Under the pieces are notes generated by a model. It worked only from the letters and a program-made list of their open reading frames with translations, did not search any database and was not told the origin of the DNA. DNA of 63,799 nt, taken from Candidatus Chloroploca asiatica (lineage in GTDB: Bacteria > Chloroflexota > Chloroflexia > Chloroflexales > Chloroflexaceae). Each line of letters starts with the position of its first letter. Position 1 is the stretch's first letter. Made by a program: the position numbers and the translations under genes. This document shows positions 52,183 through 61,493 of the stretch, in pieces. The stretch lies in the NCBI RefSeq assembly GCF_002532075.1, contig NZ_LYXE01000089.1, positions 1-63,799 on the forward strand, written 5' to 3'.

Positions 52183-54831
52183 ATGTCAATCAATAGCATT
52201 CTCATTTTCCTTCTTGCCGTATCCTCCATCGTAGCCTTTTTACTGGCCCTCTATGCCCTACGCCACCGGGCGATGCCCGGCGCTGTCTCGTTTAGCTTGA
52301 TGCTCGGCGGCCAGAGCGCGTGGGCAGCGTTTGCCCTTGGCAAAGCCGTAACCCCGACCCTCACAGGACAACTCATCTGGGACAGCCTGATTTTTCTCGC
52401 CGTTGACCTGACGGTTGTCGGGGCCTTGCTCTTTGCCCTCAGCTATACTGGCCGTCAAGAACTAGCCCGTCGGCTCCGTTACCTGCTGATGATCATCCCG
52501 TTCCTCAATGTCCTGATCATCTGGTCGGATGGGTTTCACGGCCTCGTACGAACCAATGTTACGATGCTGACTGATGGAGCCTTTCCCTGGCTCTTCTACA
52601 GCTACGGGCCGTGGTTCTGGGTCATCACGAGCTATCAATACCTCTTAATTGGGTCAGCCATTCTGATACTTGCCGAAGCTGCTGCGAAGGCAACCCGCTA
52701 TGCCCGTTTGCAAGCCTGGGCTCTACCTATAAGCCTGCTCTTGCCCACCATGATTTCGCTCTTGGTCGTGATGCAGATCGTCCCCGTGCCAGCCATCCCC
52801 GACTTTGAGGTTTCACCAATCAGTTTTCTGGTTGGCTACCCGATTATGGGCTGGAGCATCTTTTATAAACGGCTCTTTGAGTTGATGCCCATTGCCTATG
52901 ACATGCTCTTTGAGAAGTTGCCTGATAGTGTGCTCATTCTTGATGAGCACAACCAGGTCGTAGCGATGAATCAAAAGGCATATGAACGCCTGGGAGCGAA
53001 ACAACGCCTACCCATCAGCCTAACGAGCCTGCTCCCAGAACTGGGGCCCACGACGAAGCCGAATAATAGCGAGTTGTTCATCACAAGCCTGAGCCATACA
53101 GAAGCCAACGGCAAACGGGTGCTCTACGAAGCCGTGATAACGCGCCTGCACGACCGTTGGGGCAGGGTCGGAGGGATGCTAGTGGTACTGCGTGATATTA
53201 CGACGCAGGCTGAAGCGAACGAAGCGCTACGTGAGAGCGAAGGAGCCTTTCGGGAACTCGCGTTTGAACATGCCCGTCTCTATGAAGAGGCCCGGAAGCG
53301 TGCCGATCAGGTAGAGACACTCCGACAGGCGGTTGCCACCGTTGCGGCCACCCTGGATGCCAACGAAGCCGTTGGCCGGATGATGGAGCAGCTGGCCCAC
53401 GTGGTGCCTTATGACAGCGCATCGGTGCAACTGCGGCGCGGCGAATACAGTGAAATCTTTGATTGCCGCGGTTTTGCTCATCCAGCGCAGGTCAAGGGCC
53501 TACGTTTTCAGATCAAGCCAGGGAGCTATGAAGAGGCGATCTACGAGCGTGCCGAGACAATCCGACTGGACAACACCGAACTGGAGCATCCTGAGTTTAC
53601 CCATCCACCGGGTATGATCATTCGCTCTTGGCTCGCCTTGCCCCTGATTGTTGGCGAGCGCGTGATCGGTATTCTGACGATTGACAGTCAGCGAGCGAGC
53701 TTTTTCACCGAAGAAGACGCCAGTATCGGGCGGATGTTTGCCAGTCACGTCGCGGTCTCACTTGAACAGGCCCAGATGTATGGACGTGAGGTGCGCATGC
53801 AGCGCCGCCTGACCAAATTGCAACAGGCGGCCCGCCAGATTGCAGCCAATAGCGCCAACCCTGCGGCCCTCTTTCACGAGGTCTATCGTGCTGTAGAGGA
53901 GCTCCTGGCGGCCGAAGTGCTGGTGATCAGTCGTTTTGACCTGGCCCGCAGCGAAGTTTGCGATCTCTATATCGCTGATCCGCGTGAGAGTCGCGAGGGT
54001 AGTTGTTATGCCTTTGCGCATAGTTTCGCCGAGACGCTGCTCAACCGTGGTCAGACCTGGTGTCTCACGCATCTGAATGACACCGAATTGCACCCCGAAC
54101 TTCCGGGTTTCAGGCTCGCGACTCGCACCGTGCTTGCCACGCTGCTGCATGGACGTGAGGATGTCATTGGGATGATGGTGATCCATAGCCCGCAGGCTTT
54201 TGCCTATAGTGACGATGATCTCGCCATCTTTGATCTGCTTGCCTCGCATGTGGCGACAGCGATGGAAAATTGTACGCTCTTTGCCGAAGTCGAACGGCTC
54301 GCAACAACCGATCCGCTAACGGGCCTGGCAAATCGACGTCATTTTTTCGCCGTGATGTGGCAGGCCATCCTGAACGCACGGCGGCAACGCCAGCCGCTTA
54401 CACTGCTCTTGCTCGATCTTGATCACTTCAAACTGATCAACGATACCTATGGGCACCAGGCAGGCGACCGTGTCTTGCAATGTGTCGCCCAGACCTGTCA
54501 GGCGTGCGTGCGTGCCGAAGACCTTGTGGGGCGATATGGAGGGGAAGAATTATCCGTCCTGATGCCCAGTACTAATCTTGAAGGAGCCGCACGGGTGGCT
54601 GAGCGGATCCGGCATGCGATCGAAAGCTTGCGTGTCCAGTTCGACGAACAGGAGATCCAGGTCACGTCGAGTATCGGCGTTGTCGTGGAGACTTGTCTCC
54701 ACAATACGCACCTCGATGAACTGATCAACCGGGCGGATCAAGCTCTCTATGCAGCCAAAGATGCTGGTCGCAATTGTGTGCAGATCTGGGGTGAAACGGA
54801 GAGCCGCTCGCTCGAGCAGACAGTGCCGTAA
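52183..54831 (+). CDS. Membrane diguanylate cyclase with 7TM, PAS and two GAF domains
   Basis: 882 residues. Residues 1-220 form seven membrane helices of the histidine-kinase 7TM sensory type. A PAS domain (about 235-340, PDSVLILDEHNQVVAMNQKAYERL), two GAF domains (about 375-535 and 545-700) and a GGDEF domain (about 705-870) follow. The active site is RYGGEEL, with TDPLTGLANRRHF and LDLDHFKLINDTYGHQAGD upstream. The inhibitory RxxD is present (RAED), so product feedback is expected. It should make cyclic di-GMP. It is divergent from bchM and shares its promoter region. Confidence 0.93.
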   Translation: MSINSILIFLLAVSSIVAFLLALYALRHRAMPGAVSFSLMLGGQSAWAAFALGKAVTPTLTGQLIWDSLIFLAVDLTVVGALLFALSYTGRQELARRLRYLLMIIPFLNVLIIWSDGFHGLVRTNVTMLTDGAFPWLFYSYGPWFWVITSYQYLLIGSAILILAEAAAKATRYARLQAWALPISLLLPTMISLLVVMQIVPVPAIPDFEVSPISFLVGYPIMGWSIFYKRLFELMPIAYDMLFEKLPDSVLILDEHNQVVAMNQKAYERLGAKQRLPISLTSLLPELGPTTKPNNSELFITSLSHTEANGKRVLYEAVITRLHDRWGRVGGMLVVLRDITTQAEANEALRESEGAFRELAFEHARLYEEARKRADQVETLRQAVATVAATLDANEAVGRMMEQLAHVVPYDSASVQLRRGEYSEIFDCRGFAHPAQVKGLRFQIKPGSYEEAIYERAETIRLDNTELEHPEFTHPPGMIIRSWLALPLIVGERVIGILTIDSQRASFFTEEDASIGRMFASHVAVSLEQAQMYGREVRMQRRLTKLQQAARQIAANSANPAALFHEVYRAVEELLAAEVLVISRFDLARSEVCDLYIADPRESREGSCYAFAHSFAETLLNRGQTWCLTHLNDTELHPELPGFRLATRTVLATLLHGREDVIGMMVIHSPQAFAYSDDDLAIFDLLASHVATAMENCTLFAEVERLATTDPLTGLANRRHFFAVMWQAILNARRQRQPLTLLLLDLDHFKLINDTYGHQAGDRVLQCVAQTCQACVRAEDLVGRYGGEELSVLMPSTNLEGAARVAERIRHAIESLRVQFDEQEIQVTSSIGVVVETCLHNTHLDELINRADQALYAAKDAGRNCVQIWGETESRSLEQTVP

Positions 54832-55150
54832 CGCAACAGGGGCTGGACTGATGGCAAGGAGTTGTGTCCGCACCTCGTCGGTTAGCGTCAGATAACCGTG
54901 GCGTTCGAGCACTGGCATCAGTTCGGGAAGGAACGGTACCAGACGCTTGGCACAGATGCCGTTGGTCGCCTCCCAGGCGAGCCGGAGCGCCGCCTGCACC
55001 TCGGGCCCATCGCGTCGCTCCCGCGACCGGGTGATGGCGGGGCGAGGGGCGACGAGCGGGCCGGTCAGCAACCGGACAGCATACGTGCGGGCAGAGCCCG
55101 TGGCAGCGACAAACTCGTCGAGGATGACCGACTTCTGTTGATGGCTAGCC
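54810..55150 (-). pseudogene. Transposase remnant (integrase-core family, N-terminal part)
   Basis: On the minus strand KSVILDEFVAATGSARTYAVRLLTGP, then ALRLAWEATNGICAKRLVPFLPELMPVLERHGYL and RTQLLAISPA match the N-terminal region of a common transposase family of the integrase-catalytic-domain kind. The DDE part is missing, and the reading frame runs into the end of the cyclase gene instead. It is a decayed fragment; no terminal repeats were found. Confidence 0.75.
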
Positions 55151-55314
55151 TCACGTCGCTGGCCGCGCCGCTGGTGTATGAACCGCTGGGATCGGCGGCT
55201 GCACAAACGATGATCGATCTGCGCTCGTCCACTATCCGCGATCTCAGCAGCACCGACCTGCCCCAGGTAAGCGCTGGTGGTCGCCTAACGTGTGTAATCA
55301 AAGGATGGCGGCTG

Positions 55315-55842
55315 ATGAACGTACCACCATATCTTCATAGCTTTCCCCCGATCAGCGCTGAGACAGCGGAACGCTTGATCCTTGGCACGATGCCGGGCAA
55401 GGCCTCGCTGGCAGCCGGGCAATACTATGCGCATCCGCGCAACCTCTTCTGGCGGCTCATGGCGGAAATCCTGGGGTTCTCGCCCGAGGCTTCGTATGAG
55501 CAACGTCAGTTGGCCCTCCAGGCCGCCCGGATCGCGCTCTGGGATGTGGTGCAATGCTGCACGCGTACGTCGAGCCTCGATGCAGACATTGATGCCAGGT
55601 CGGTGGTGCCCAACGACCTGGCGCTGTTTTTGGCCAACCATCCCTACATTCACCAGGTCTGTTTCAATGGTGCCAAAGCGAAGGCTATCTACGACAAGCA
55701 TCTAGCAGCCAGGATCCGTGCCGTGCGCCCAGATCTCGTCTATGTTCAGCTGCCGTCGACCAGCCCGGCCAACGCAGCGATCCCGTACGCACGCAAATAT
55801 GCGGCGTGGTCGCAAGCGTTGCGCTCAGCACCCCAACCTTGA
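55315..55842 (+). CDS. DNA-deoxyinosine glycosylase (uracil-DNA glycosylase superfamily)
   Basis: 175 residues. HSFPPISAETAERLILGTMPGKASLAAGQYYAHPRNLFWRLM is the family hallmark (active-site loop GTMPG and the HPRN segment). ALWDVVQCCTRTSSLDADI and VQLPSTSPANA follow. It removes hypoxanthine, the deamination product of adenine. The frame is open from 54898, but the upstream part is antisense to the transposase remnant. The ATG at 55315 with AAGGA 9 nt upstream gives the family length. Confidence 0.88.
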   Translation: MNVPPYLHSFPPISAETAERLILGTMPGKASLAAGQYYAHPRNLFWRLMAEILGFSPEASYEQRQLALQAARIALWDVVQCCTRTSSLDADIDARSVVPNDLALFLANHPYIHQVCFNGAKAKAIYDKHLAARIRAVRPDLVYVQLPSTSPANAAIPYARKYAAWSQALRSAPQP

Positions 55843-55896
55843 AACCTGGCCTCCAACGACCCAAAATTTTATCTATAGGAGCGGGCAGCAGGCGAG

Positions 55897-56721
55897 TTGG
55901 AGCACCACCAGATGCAGTACTGGCGCTGGTCGCTGGAGTGGTTTGTCGCCTGCGCCGAGGGCCGCTACGCACGGGCCGAGGAGTTGATGCGCCCGGCGCT
56001 GGAGCGGGCCATGTCGCTGCGCAATGGCTTTGTCCCGATCCTCGCGACGCTCCAGCTTGCCGACGCGGTCTTTGGGCAGGGCGATAGGGCCGAGGCCGAC
56101 CAACTCTACCTGGACGCCCTGCAGCGTGGGCAGGCCCTGGGCGCGCCGCTGCTCGCATGCCTAGCGCTGCTGGGGCGAGGGCGGGTAGCAGAGCAGCGCG
56201 GCGAAAATCCACGTGCGCTGGTCCTCGCCGACGAAGCCCTACGCCTAGCCTACGAGGAAGGCTTCCAGCGCCTGATCCCGCGCACGTACGTCATGCTCGG
56301 ACACACGCAGGCCGGGCTCGGCCGCTTCGCCGCGGCGGCAGAGAGCTTCACAAAGGCTTTGGAGTACGAACTCGTTTTCGCCCACAGCGCCCGGGTTGCC
56401 GCCGACAGCGTCGCCCTCGCAGCGATACGCCACGCCCAGGGCGATCGCACTGGCGCGATCGGCGTGATCGCGCCCCAGCTCACGCTGCTGCTCGGTGGCC
56501 CACTGACGGGGATGGACGAGCCGATCCGCACGCTGCTGAGCGCCGCCGAGACGCTGCGGGCTGCGGGCGATCCACGGGCCGAGCAACTCATCGCACGGGC
56601 CAAGCATGAGCTAGCGCACCGCACCGAGTTGGTACGCTCCGAACGACGCGACACCTTCCTGAGCGGGATCCCAGCCCATCGTGCGCTCACAAACGGCGCA
56701 AAAACGATGGGTATTTGGTGA
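55897..56721 (+). pseudogene. 5'-truncated TPR protein (C-terminal part of a MalT/AAA-type regulator)
   Basis: 274 residues of helical TPR-like repeats (YWRWSLEWFVACAEGRYARAEELM, LAYEEGFQRLIPRTYVMLGHTQAGLGRFAAAAESFTKAL), ending ERRDTFLSGIPAHRALT. That ending is characteristic of the C-termini of large AAA-ATPase/TPR regulators. The ATPase part is absent and the frame begins abruptly after 55 nt of unassigned DNA, so this is a fragment. GC content looks higher than the neighbours, consistent with transfer or rearrangement. Confidence 0.65.
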
Positions 56722-56823
56722 ACTCAATTCCCCAGCCCGCCGCTGCCAGGTGGATGCAGGGTTGCGCTCTTGGTAGCGACGTTGGAGCGAGGCAAAGCGC
56801 TCGTCCAACAGTTCAGTCGTCAT
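56722..56823 (-). pseudogene. Stub of a gene after dnaX
   Basis: An ATG 5 nt after the dnaX stop opens MTTELLDERFASLQRRYQER, a plausible helical N-terminus. The frame then runs antisense into the TPR fragment. It may be the first 35 or so residues of a dnaX-operon gene whose rest was lost when the TPR fragment arrived. Confidence 0.35.
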
Positions 56824-56828
56824 AGCGA

Positions 56829-58676
56829 TCAGCCCTCGTCGGTTTCAATGTCAACAATGTGCGCTTCAAAGATATTCATCGCTGCCCGCACAAGGTCATC
56901 CTTGCGCGCTTCGCGGATTTTCCCCCGCAGATCTTGGACCTCGGCACGGGCCTCGATGGTGCAACGGATCCCGTAGGTGCCACCGAGTTGACGGCTAATG
57001 ACGTCTTCGACAATGCGGCGATTGGCGATTTTTTCGAGATTCTCTTTATGAAAAGCCGACGAAGCAAGCAAAACAATCGTCGCGCCTTCGACATCAACCG
57101 GGCGCACACTATGCAACAGCGCCTGCACCGTGGGACTCTTGGGGCGCACGTCGCGCTTGATCTCTTCCCAGGCATGCTCGATCTGTTCGAGTACGCTGAA
57201 ATCGGCATTGGCTGCCGCTGCCTCATCCGGTGAGCGCGGCGCACGCGCGGGACGGGGCACCGTGGGCGGGGGATCAGCCTCGGTGCGCGTCCCTTCGTGC
57301 GGCACCTCATCGGGGGCCGCTTGTTGCGCTGGGACTGCTTGAGCGGACGCCTGGGCGGCATCTTCCGCATGCTCGGCTGCGGCAACCCCTCCTGTTGGAG
57401 GCAGGTTTTGCTCGGTTGGTGGCGTCACAGGGTGAGCCGGAGCCTCCTGGCGCGGTGGTGCCGGGCGTGGAACTGGTGGCGGCGTAGCAAGAGGCGGCGC
57501 AGCCGGGCGTGGGCGGGCCGGGGGCGGCGTCGCACGCGGGGCCGACGGAGTTGCCGTAGCGCGGGGCGGCGCGGAAGGCGCGGCGACGACAGGCGTCACG
57601 AGGGCTTCGACGACGGCCAGTTCGAGCGGCAGGTGACCGTAGGGCGTCGTGCGCAACTGATAATCGAGGCCACTGAAGAGCTTGATCCAGTGCAACAGCC
57701 GCGGGATATCGGCGCGAGGGGCCCAGGTAGCGAGCAACTGGAGCTCATCAGCGCCAACATCGGCGAGCGCCTGATCGCCCGAGGCAAGCAACAAGAGCAA
57801 TGCGCGCAGACGTTCCACCAGATCGCGGGCAAATTGGCGCAGATCGGCCCCCTGGTCGGCGACCCCGTTGATCGCACGCAACGCCTCGGCCATGGAAGCA
57901 TCGAGCAACGCCTCGATGAGCGCATAGACCTCGGCGGCAGACGTCATGCCGAGCAGACTATGCACCTCAGCGAGCCCGATGGTGCCGGTGGTAAACGATG
58001 CCAGTTGCTCGAGCACGCCGAGCGCATCACGCATACTGCCCGTCGAGGCGCGGGCAATCGCCTCGGGCACACCTTCTTCGAGCGCAAGCGCCTCGGCCTC
58101 GGCGACGCGGCGGAGATGGACTGCGGTACTGGCAATGCCGTGGCGGGTAAAGGTGAAACGCTGACAGCGCGACAGGATCGTCGCGGGCACCTTATGCACC
58201 TCGGTGGTCGCAAGGATAAAGATCGCGTGGTCGGGTGGCTCTTCAAGCGTCTTGAGCAGCGCATTAAAGGCAGCAGTCGAGAGCATATGACACTCATCGA
58301 TCGTATAGACCTTGGTGCGCAACTCGGCGGGGCGAAACTGGACACGTTCGATCAACTCGCGGGCATCTTCGACTGACGTATTCGAAGCGGCGTCCATCTC
58401 GATCACATCAACCGCACGGCCCTCGGCAATCGACACACACGCGGGACAGGTACCACAGGGGCGGTGCGCTGGATCAGGGGCAAGGCAATTGACCGCCTTG
58501 GAGAGCAAGCGGGCCATACTCGTCTTGCCGACGCCACGCGGCCCGGTAAAAAGATAGGCATGGGCAACCCGCTCATCGACAATCGCATTGCGGAGCGTCT
58601 GCACAACGTGCTCTTGCCCCACGAGTTCATCGAAGGTTTGCGAGCGCCACTTACGATAGAGTGACTGAGCGGCCAT
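56829..58676 (-). CDS. dnaX: DNA polymerase III subunits gamma and tau
   Basis: 615 residues. The N-terminal YRKWRSQTFDELVGQEHVVQTLRNA, Walker A in FTGPRGVGKTSMARLLSKAVNC, the zinc module CPACVS with its partner Cys, Walker B in KVYTIDECHMLSTAAFNALLKTLEEPP and the sensor ATTEVHKVPATILSRCQRF mark the clamp-loader ATPase. Residues about 370-480 are a Pro/Ala-rich linker, and the last 130 residues form the tau-specific domain. No slippery A-run for a gamma frameshift was noticed. Confidence 0.97.
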   Translation of the reverse strand: MAAQSLYRKWRSQTFDELVGQEHVVQTLRNAIVDERVAHAYLFTGPRGVGKTSMARLLSKAVNCLAPDPAHRPCGTCPACVSIAEGRAVDVIEMDAASNTSVEDARELIERVQFRPAELRTKVYTIDECHMLSTAAFNALLKTLEEPPDHAIFILATTEVHKVPATILSRCQRFTFTRHGIASTAVHLRRVAEAEALALEEGVPEAIARASTGSMRDALGVLEQLASFTTGTIGLAEVHSLLGMTSAAEVYALIEALLDASMAEALRAINGVADQGADLRQFARDLVERLRALLLLLASGDQALADVGADELQLLATWAPRADIPRLLHWIKLFSGLDYQLRTTPYGHLPLELAVVEALVTPVVAAPSAPPRATATPSAPRATPPPARPRPAAPPLATPPPVPRPAPPRQEAPAHPVTPPTEQNLPPTGGVAAAEHAEDAAQASAQAVPAQQAAPDEVPHEGTRTEADPPPTVPRPARAPRSPDEAAAANADFSVLEQIEHAWEEIKRDVRPKSPTVQALLHSVRPVDVEGATIVLLASSAFHKENLEKIANRRIVEDVISRQLGGTYGIRCTIEARAEVQDLRGKIREARKDDLVRAAMNIFEAHIVDIETDEG

Positions 58677-58719
58677 AAGTATCCAGAGAGTAGACGAGCG
58701 ACCACCAGAAGGTACCGCC

Positions 58720-58728
58720 AGTATACCA
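58720..58728 (-). promoter_or_regulatory. dnaX promoter, extended -10
   Basis: On the minus strand TGG precedes TATACT (58720-58725), 44 nt before the dnaX start. No clear -35. Confidence 0.6.
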
Positions 58729-58761
58729 TAGAGCGCTTCGCACGTTTGAGCGTAGGGGGTA

Positions 58762-58770
58762 TGCTATGAT
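58762..58770 (+). promoter_or_regulatory. MFS gene promoter, extended -10
   Basis: TGc before TATGAT (58765-58770). The hairpin at 58767-58802 begins inside this -10. Confidence 0.5.
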
Positions 58771-58802
58771 AGGTTCGAGGCCATCCGGCCTCGAACCTAT
58801 CA
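58767..58802. repeat. 16-bp perfect hairpin over the MFS promoter
   Basis: TGATAGGTTCGAGGCC (58767-58782) and its perfect complement (58787-58802), loop ATCC. It overlaps the -10 and the expected transcription start in the dnaX/MFS divergent region. Confidence 0.75.
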
Positions 58803-58869
58803 GCAAGGGCCGCAGCCGCAGGTTTTCGCACACTACACGAGAAAGATGGAGGCCGGAGGCCAACAGCCT

Positions 58870-60507
58870 ATGCAAAACCAGCAGATCGATCGTGTCAGGC
58901 GCAATCTAGAGGATGATGAGACGGGGATCAAGGTCGCTGGTGATGATCAGCGGCGCTGGTGGATTCTGGCGGCGTGTTGTCTGGTGGCCTTTGCACAGAC
59001 AGCCGAGCCACGCCTGTTGATGCTCGTCTTTGATACGCCAGCAGAAGCGTTTACGACCGAGTGGGCCTGGGTACGCATCATCACCAATATCGGGGTGGTG
59101 CTCTTTGTTGCGTTTCAATTGGTCGGTGGAGTGCTAGGGGATCTACTGGGGCGACGGCGCATCTTCTTGCTTGGCGCGGGCGGCTTTTTGCTTGGCAACC
59201 TGCTGACAGCGCTTGCCACGAATGCCCCGATGCTGCTCGTCACCCGCACCATCACCGGGGTGATGGGAGCCCTGGTCTTCCCCCTCACCGTCGGGATCAT
59301 CCGGCTGATCTTCACCGGCCCGGCCCGTCCACGGGCCTTTTTGATCTACACGGCTGCCACAGGTTTAGGCACCCTCGCAAGCCTGCTGGCCCTTTTGATC
59401 AACGACTGGGTTGGCCTACGGGCAACGCTGATCATTCCGACCGTGATCGGCAGCATCGGCACCTGGCTTGCCTGGCGCTACCTGCCCGAGAGCCGAGCCA
59501 GGGGCGGGTTTGGGCGAACCGAAGCGATCGTCGCCGCATCGTGGACGCTCGTCTTTCTAGCGCTCATCTTTGCCGTCGGGATTGCCCGTGTGCTTGGCTC
59601 ACTCTTCAACCCGATCACGCTCAGCGCGCTGCTGATCAGTGGACTTGGCACATGGGTGATGCTCACCTGGTCACAACGCTCACTCTACCGGGGGCTGCGT
59701 GGACGACCGAACCGGGTTTCGCGGCAATTTCTCTCGTTGATGCTGCTGATCTCGGCAACGCTCAGCTTTGCGTTGAGCGGCTATATTCTGCAACTCTACG
59801 GCTTCTTTGCCACCGTACAGCAAAACTCGGCCATGGTCAGCGGGATCATGCTCAGCCCGATCCTACTCGTGCCGATCCTCGCGCTGCGTCAAGTTGATCG
59901 CTTTGCACGCGACAAACCGGGGTATCTCGTGGTGGCGACAGGGCTTCTGTGCATGGCAGCCGCCATCTTTCTCACCGCACTCGCACGACCCGGGCTTCCC
60001 TATCTATTGCTAATCCCGGTGCTCGGGCTCTTTGGCATCGGCTTTTTTCTTGCCTCAACCTCGTGGAACAACATCTACCTGAGTGTCTTGCCACCGGATC
60101 TGGTGGGGGCGAGCTCAGGCATCAGCAAAGCTGCGGGGTTGGTTGGCGGGGGCCTGGCCGGTGTCATCCTGACGACAGCGGCGCAACTGACGGGTTTGCT
60201 TGATTTTCAGCGGCGGCTCGAAGCCCTAGGGGTAACGAGCGAACAACAGGAGCAGGCCCTGGCGATCTTGAATGACGTCTTGTGGAGTGGTGGCCTCATT
60301 GACGAAGAGGCCCCAGAAGCCATCATCCAACTCGGCCTGCTCGACTTTTACCGCGAAGCCTTTGCGGTAGGCATTGCCTCAGCGCTCGTCACAGCAGCTG
60401 TCGTTTGCCTGGTGACCGGGTTGATCGCCTGGCAATGGCTAAGCCGCTGGGCACGGGACATCAAGGGTCGCAAGCTTGAGGCCGAAGATCTGACGGAACT
60501 AATCTGA
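58870..60507 (+). CDS. Major facilitator superfamily transporter, 14-helix type
   Basis: About 545 residues with about 14 membrane helices, the size of DHA2-type drug exporters. The A-like loop reads LGDLLGRRRIFLLGAGGFLLG, the motif C-like helix MLLVTRTITGVMGALVFPLTVGIIRLIF, and the second half has GFFLASTSWNNIYLSVLPPDLVGASSGISKAAGLVGGGLAG. Substrate unknown. The ATG at 58870 is preferred (GGAGG 10 nt upstream); an in-frame ATG at 58846 is the alternative. Confidence 0.88.
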   Translation: MQNQQIDRVRRNLEDDETGIKVAGDDQRRWWILAACCLVAFAQTAEPRLLMLVFDTPAEAFTTEWAWVRIITNIGVVLFVAFQLVGGVLGDLLGRRRIFLLGAGGFLLGNLLTALATNAPMLLVTRTITGVMGALVFPLTVGIIRLIFTGPARPRAFLIYTAATGLGTLASLLALLINDWVGLRATLIIPTVIGSIGTWLAWRYLPESRARGGFGRTEAIVAASWTLVFLALIFAVGIARVLGSLFNPITLSALLISGLGTWVMLTWSQRSLYRGLRGRPNRVSRQFLSLMLLISATLSFALSGYILQLYGFFATVQQNSAMVSGIMLSPILLVPILALRQVDRFARDKPGYLVVATGLLCMAAAIFLTALARPGLPYLLLIPVLGLFGIGFFLASTSWNNIYLSVLPPDLVGASSGISKAAGLVGGGLAGVILTTAAQLTGLLDFQRRLEALGVTSEQQEQALAILNDVLWSGGLIDEEAPEAIIQLGLLDFYREAFAVGIASALVTAAVVCLVTGLIAWQWLSRWARDIKGRKLEAEDLTELI

Positions 60508-60523
60508 GCACACTACATGATTA

Positions 60524-61090
60524 TTAGTCTTTTGGCTCAATTTTCACATCAGCGACAGCAATTTTTTCGTAAGTAAGAATATCATGGCGATAAGGCCAGT
60601 GATCATAGAGTAGAATTTCGGCAGGGCGCCAGAGCGAGACCCAGCCAATAATAATGAAACTATCACTAAGAATATAAAAAAGGCGTTCAGCCCAGAGATC
60701 CGTAGCCGTCTCGGAGAGGCCAGCAAAGAGGGTAGCGAGCAAGAGACTTGTAATGAGAATCACCAGACCATAGAGCACAGCGCGTTGGCCATCGCGGCGC
60801 AGCGCAACGAGGGAGCGCTCAAGGCGCTGGATATTCCAGCGGCAATAGCGTTCAAGCGCCTGTTTCGTCTCGGCTTCGAGCGTTGGCGTGATCTGGTCAG
60901 CGGGCAATTTGATCCTGAGCGCACAGGGATCCATGAGCGGGCGGGCCTCGAGATCGACAATGATCGTCTCGATACCGGCCTCAAAGGGGCCATCGCCAGC
61001 GAAGGGGTCAATCTCAGGTTCCTCAAACAGTTCATACATCGTATTGAGCGAGAGCACTGCAGTATAGAGTTGCGGCTCGGCCATGACCAC
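60524..61090 (-). CDS. Unknown membrane protein
   Basis: 188 residues. A soluble N-terminal part (FEEPEIDPFAGDGPFEAGIETIIVDLEARPLMDP) and a helix (LEAETKQALERYCRWNIQRLERSL) are followed by two membrane helices (AVLYGLVILITSLLLATLFAG and LFYILSDSFIIIGWVSLW) and a short polar tail. No family recognised. Convergent with the MFS gene, 16 nt apart. Confidence 0.7.
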   Translation of the reverse strand: MVMAEPQLYTAVLSLNTMYELFEEPEIDPFAGDGPFEAGIETIIVDLEARPLMDPCALRIKLPADQITPTLEAETKQALERYCRWNIQRLERSLVALRRDGQRAVLYGLVILITSLLLATLFAGLSETATDLWAERLFYILSDSFIIIGWVSLWRPAEILLYDHWPYRHDILTYEKIAVADVKIEPKD

Positions 61091-61244
61091 CTCACACTAA
61101 ACAGAACGCACCCATAGATTATATGTTATATTGAGGTTCGTTGCATCACGTTACAGTCAACAATTTGATCGAGACCACATCTGGTCTGATGCCGGTACCT
61201 GCGCTGTAGCGTGAGTTGCCTATATGTCGGAAGGGCGGAGCGTG

Positions 61245-61294
61245 GGGCACGGCGGTGCCGTGCCCCAACGGGGCGGGCGCGGTAGGGGCACGGC
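61245..61294 (+). repeat. 50-bp direct repeat, copy 1
   Basis: GC-rich 50-bp unit beginning GGGCACGGCGGTGCCGTGCC and ending GGGGCACGGC. An identical copy lies at 61417-61466. Between them, 61309-61325 and 61358-61374 are perfect 17-nt complements. The whole 61230-61480 block lies in the 400-nt gap upstream of the PqqD-like gene, where no other gene is seen. Confidence 0.9.
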
Positions 61295-61308
61295 GAACAC
61301 AATCGTAA

Positions 61309-61374
61309 GGCCGAAGCACGCGCCCACCCAAGCGTGGGGTGACCGCACCGGTACGGGGGGCGCGTGCTTCGGCC
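61309..61374. repeat. Inverted repeat between the two 50-bp copies
   Basis: Arms GGCCGAAGCACGCGCCC and GGGCGCGTGCTTCGGCC with a 32-nt GC-rich loop. Confidence 0.85.
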
Positions 61375-61416
61375 CAACGGCCATGGGGCGGGCGATGGGC
61401 GCGGGGGGGACGCAAC

Positions 61417-61466
61417 GGGCACGGCGGTGCCGTGCCCCAACGGGGCGGGCGCGGTAGGGGCACGGC
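61417..61466 (+). repeat. 50-bp direct repeat, copy 2
   Basis: Identical to 61245-61294. It is followed by a further CACGGCACCGCCGTGCCCG palindrome and then the PqqD ribosome site. Confidence 0.9.
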
Positions 61467-61493
61467 ACCGCCGTGCCCGTACAGGAGAAGCAT

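Noticed and set aside
58767-58802. tRNA-like element because of GGTTCGAGGCC
   Set aside because: It is a simple perfect hairpin without acceptor, D or anticodon arms. No tRNA was found elsewhere in the window either.
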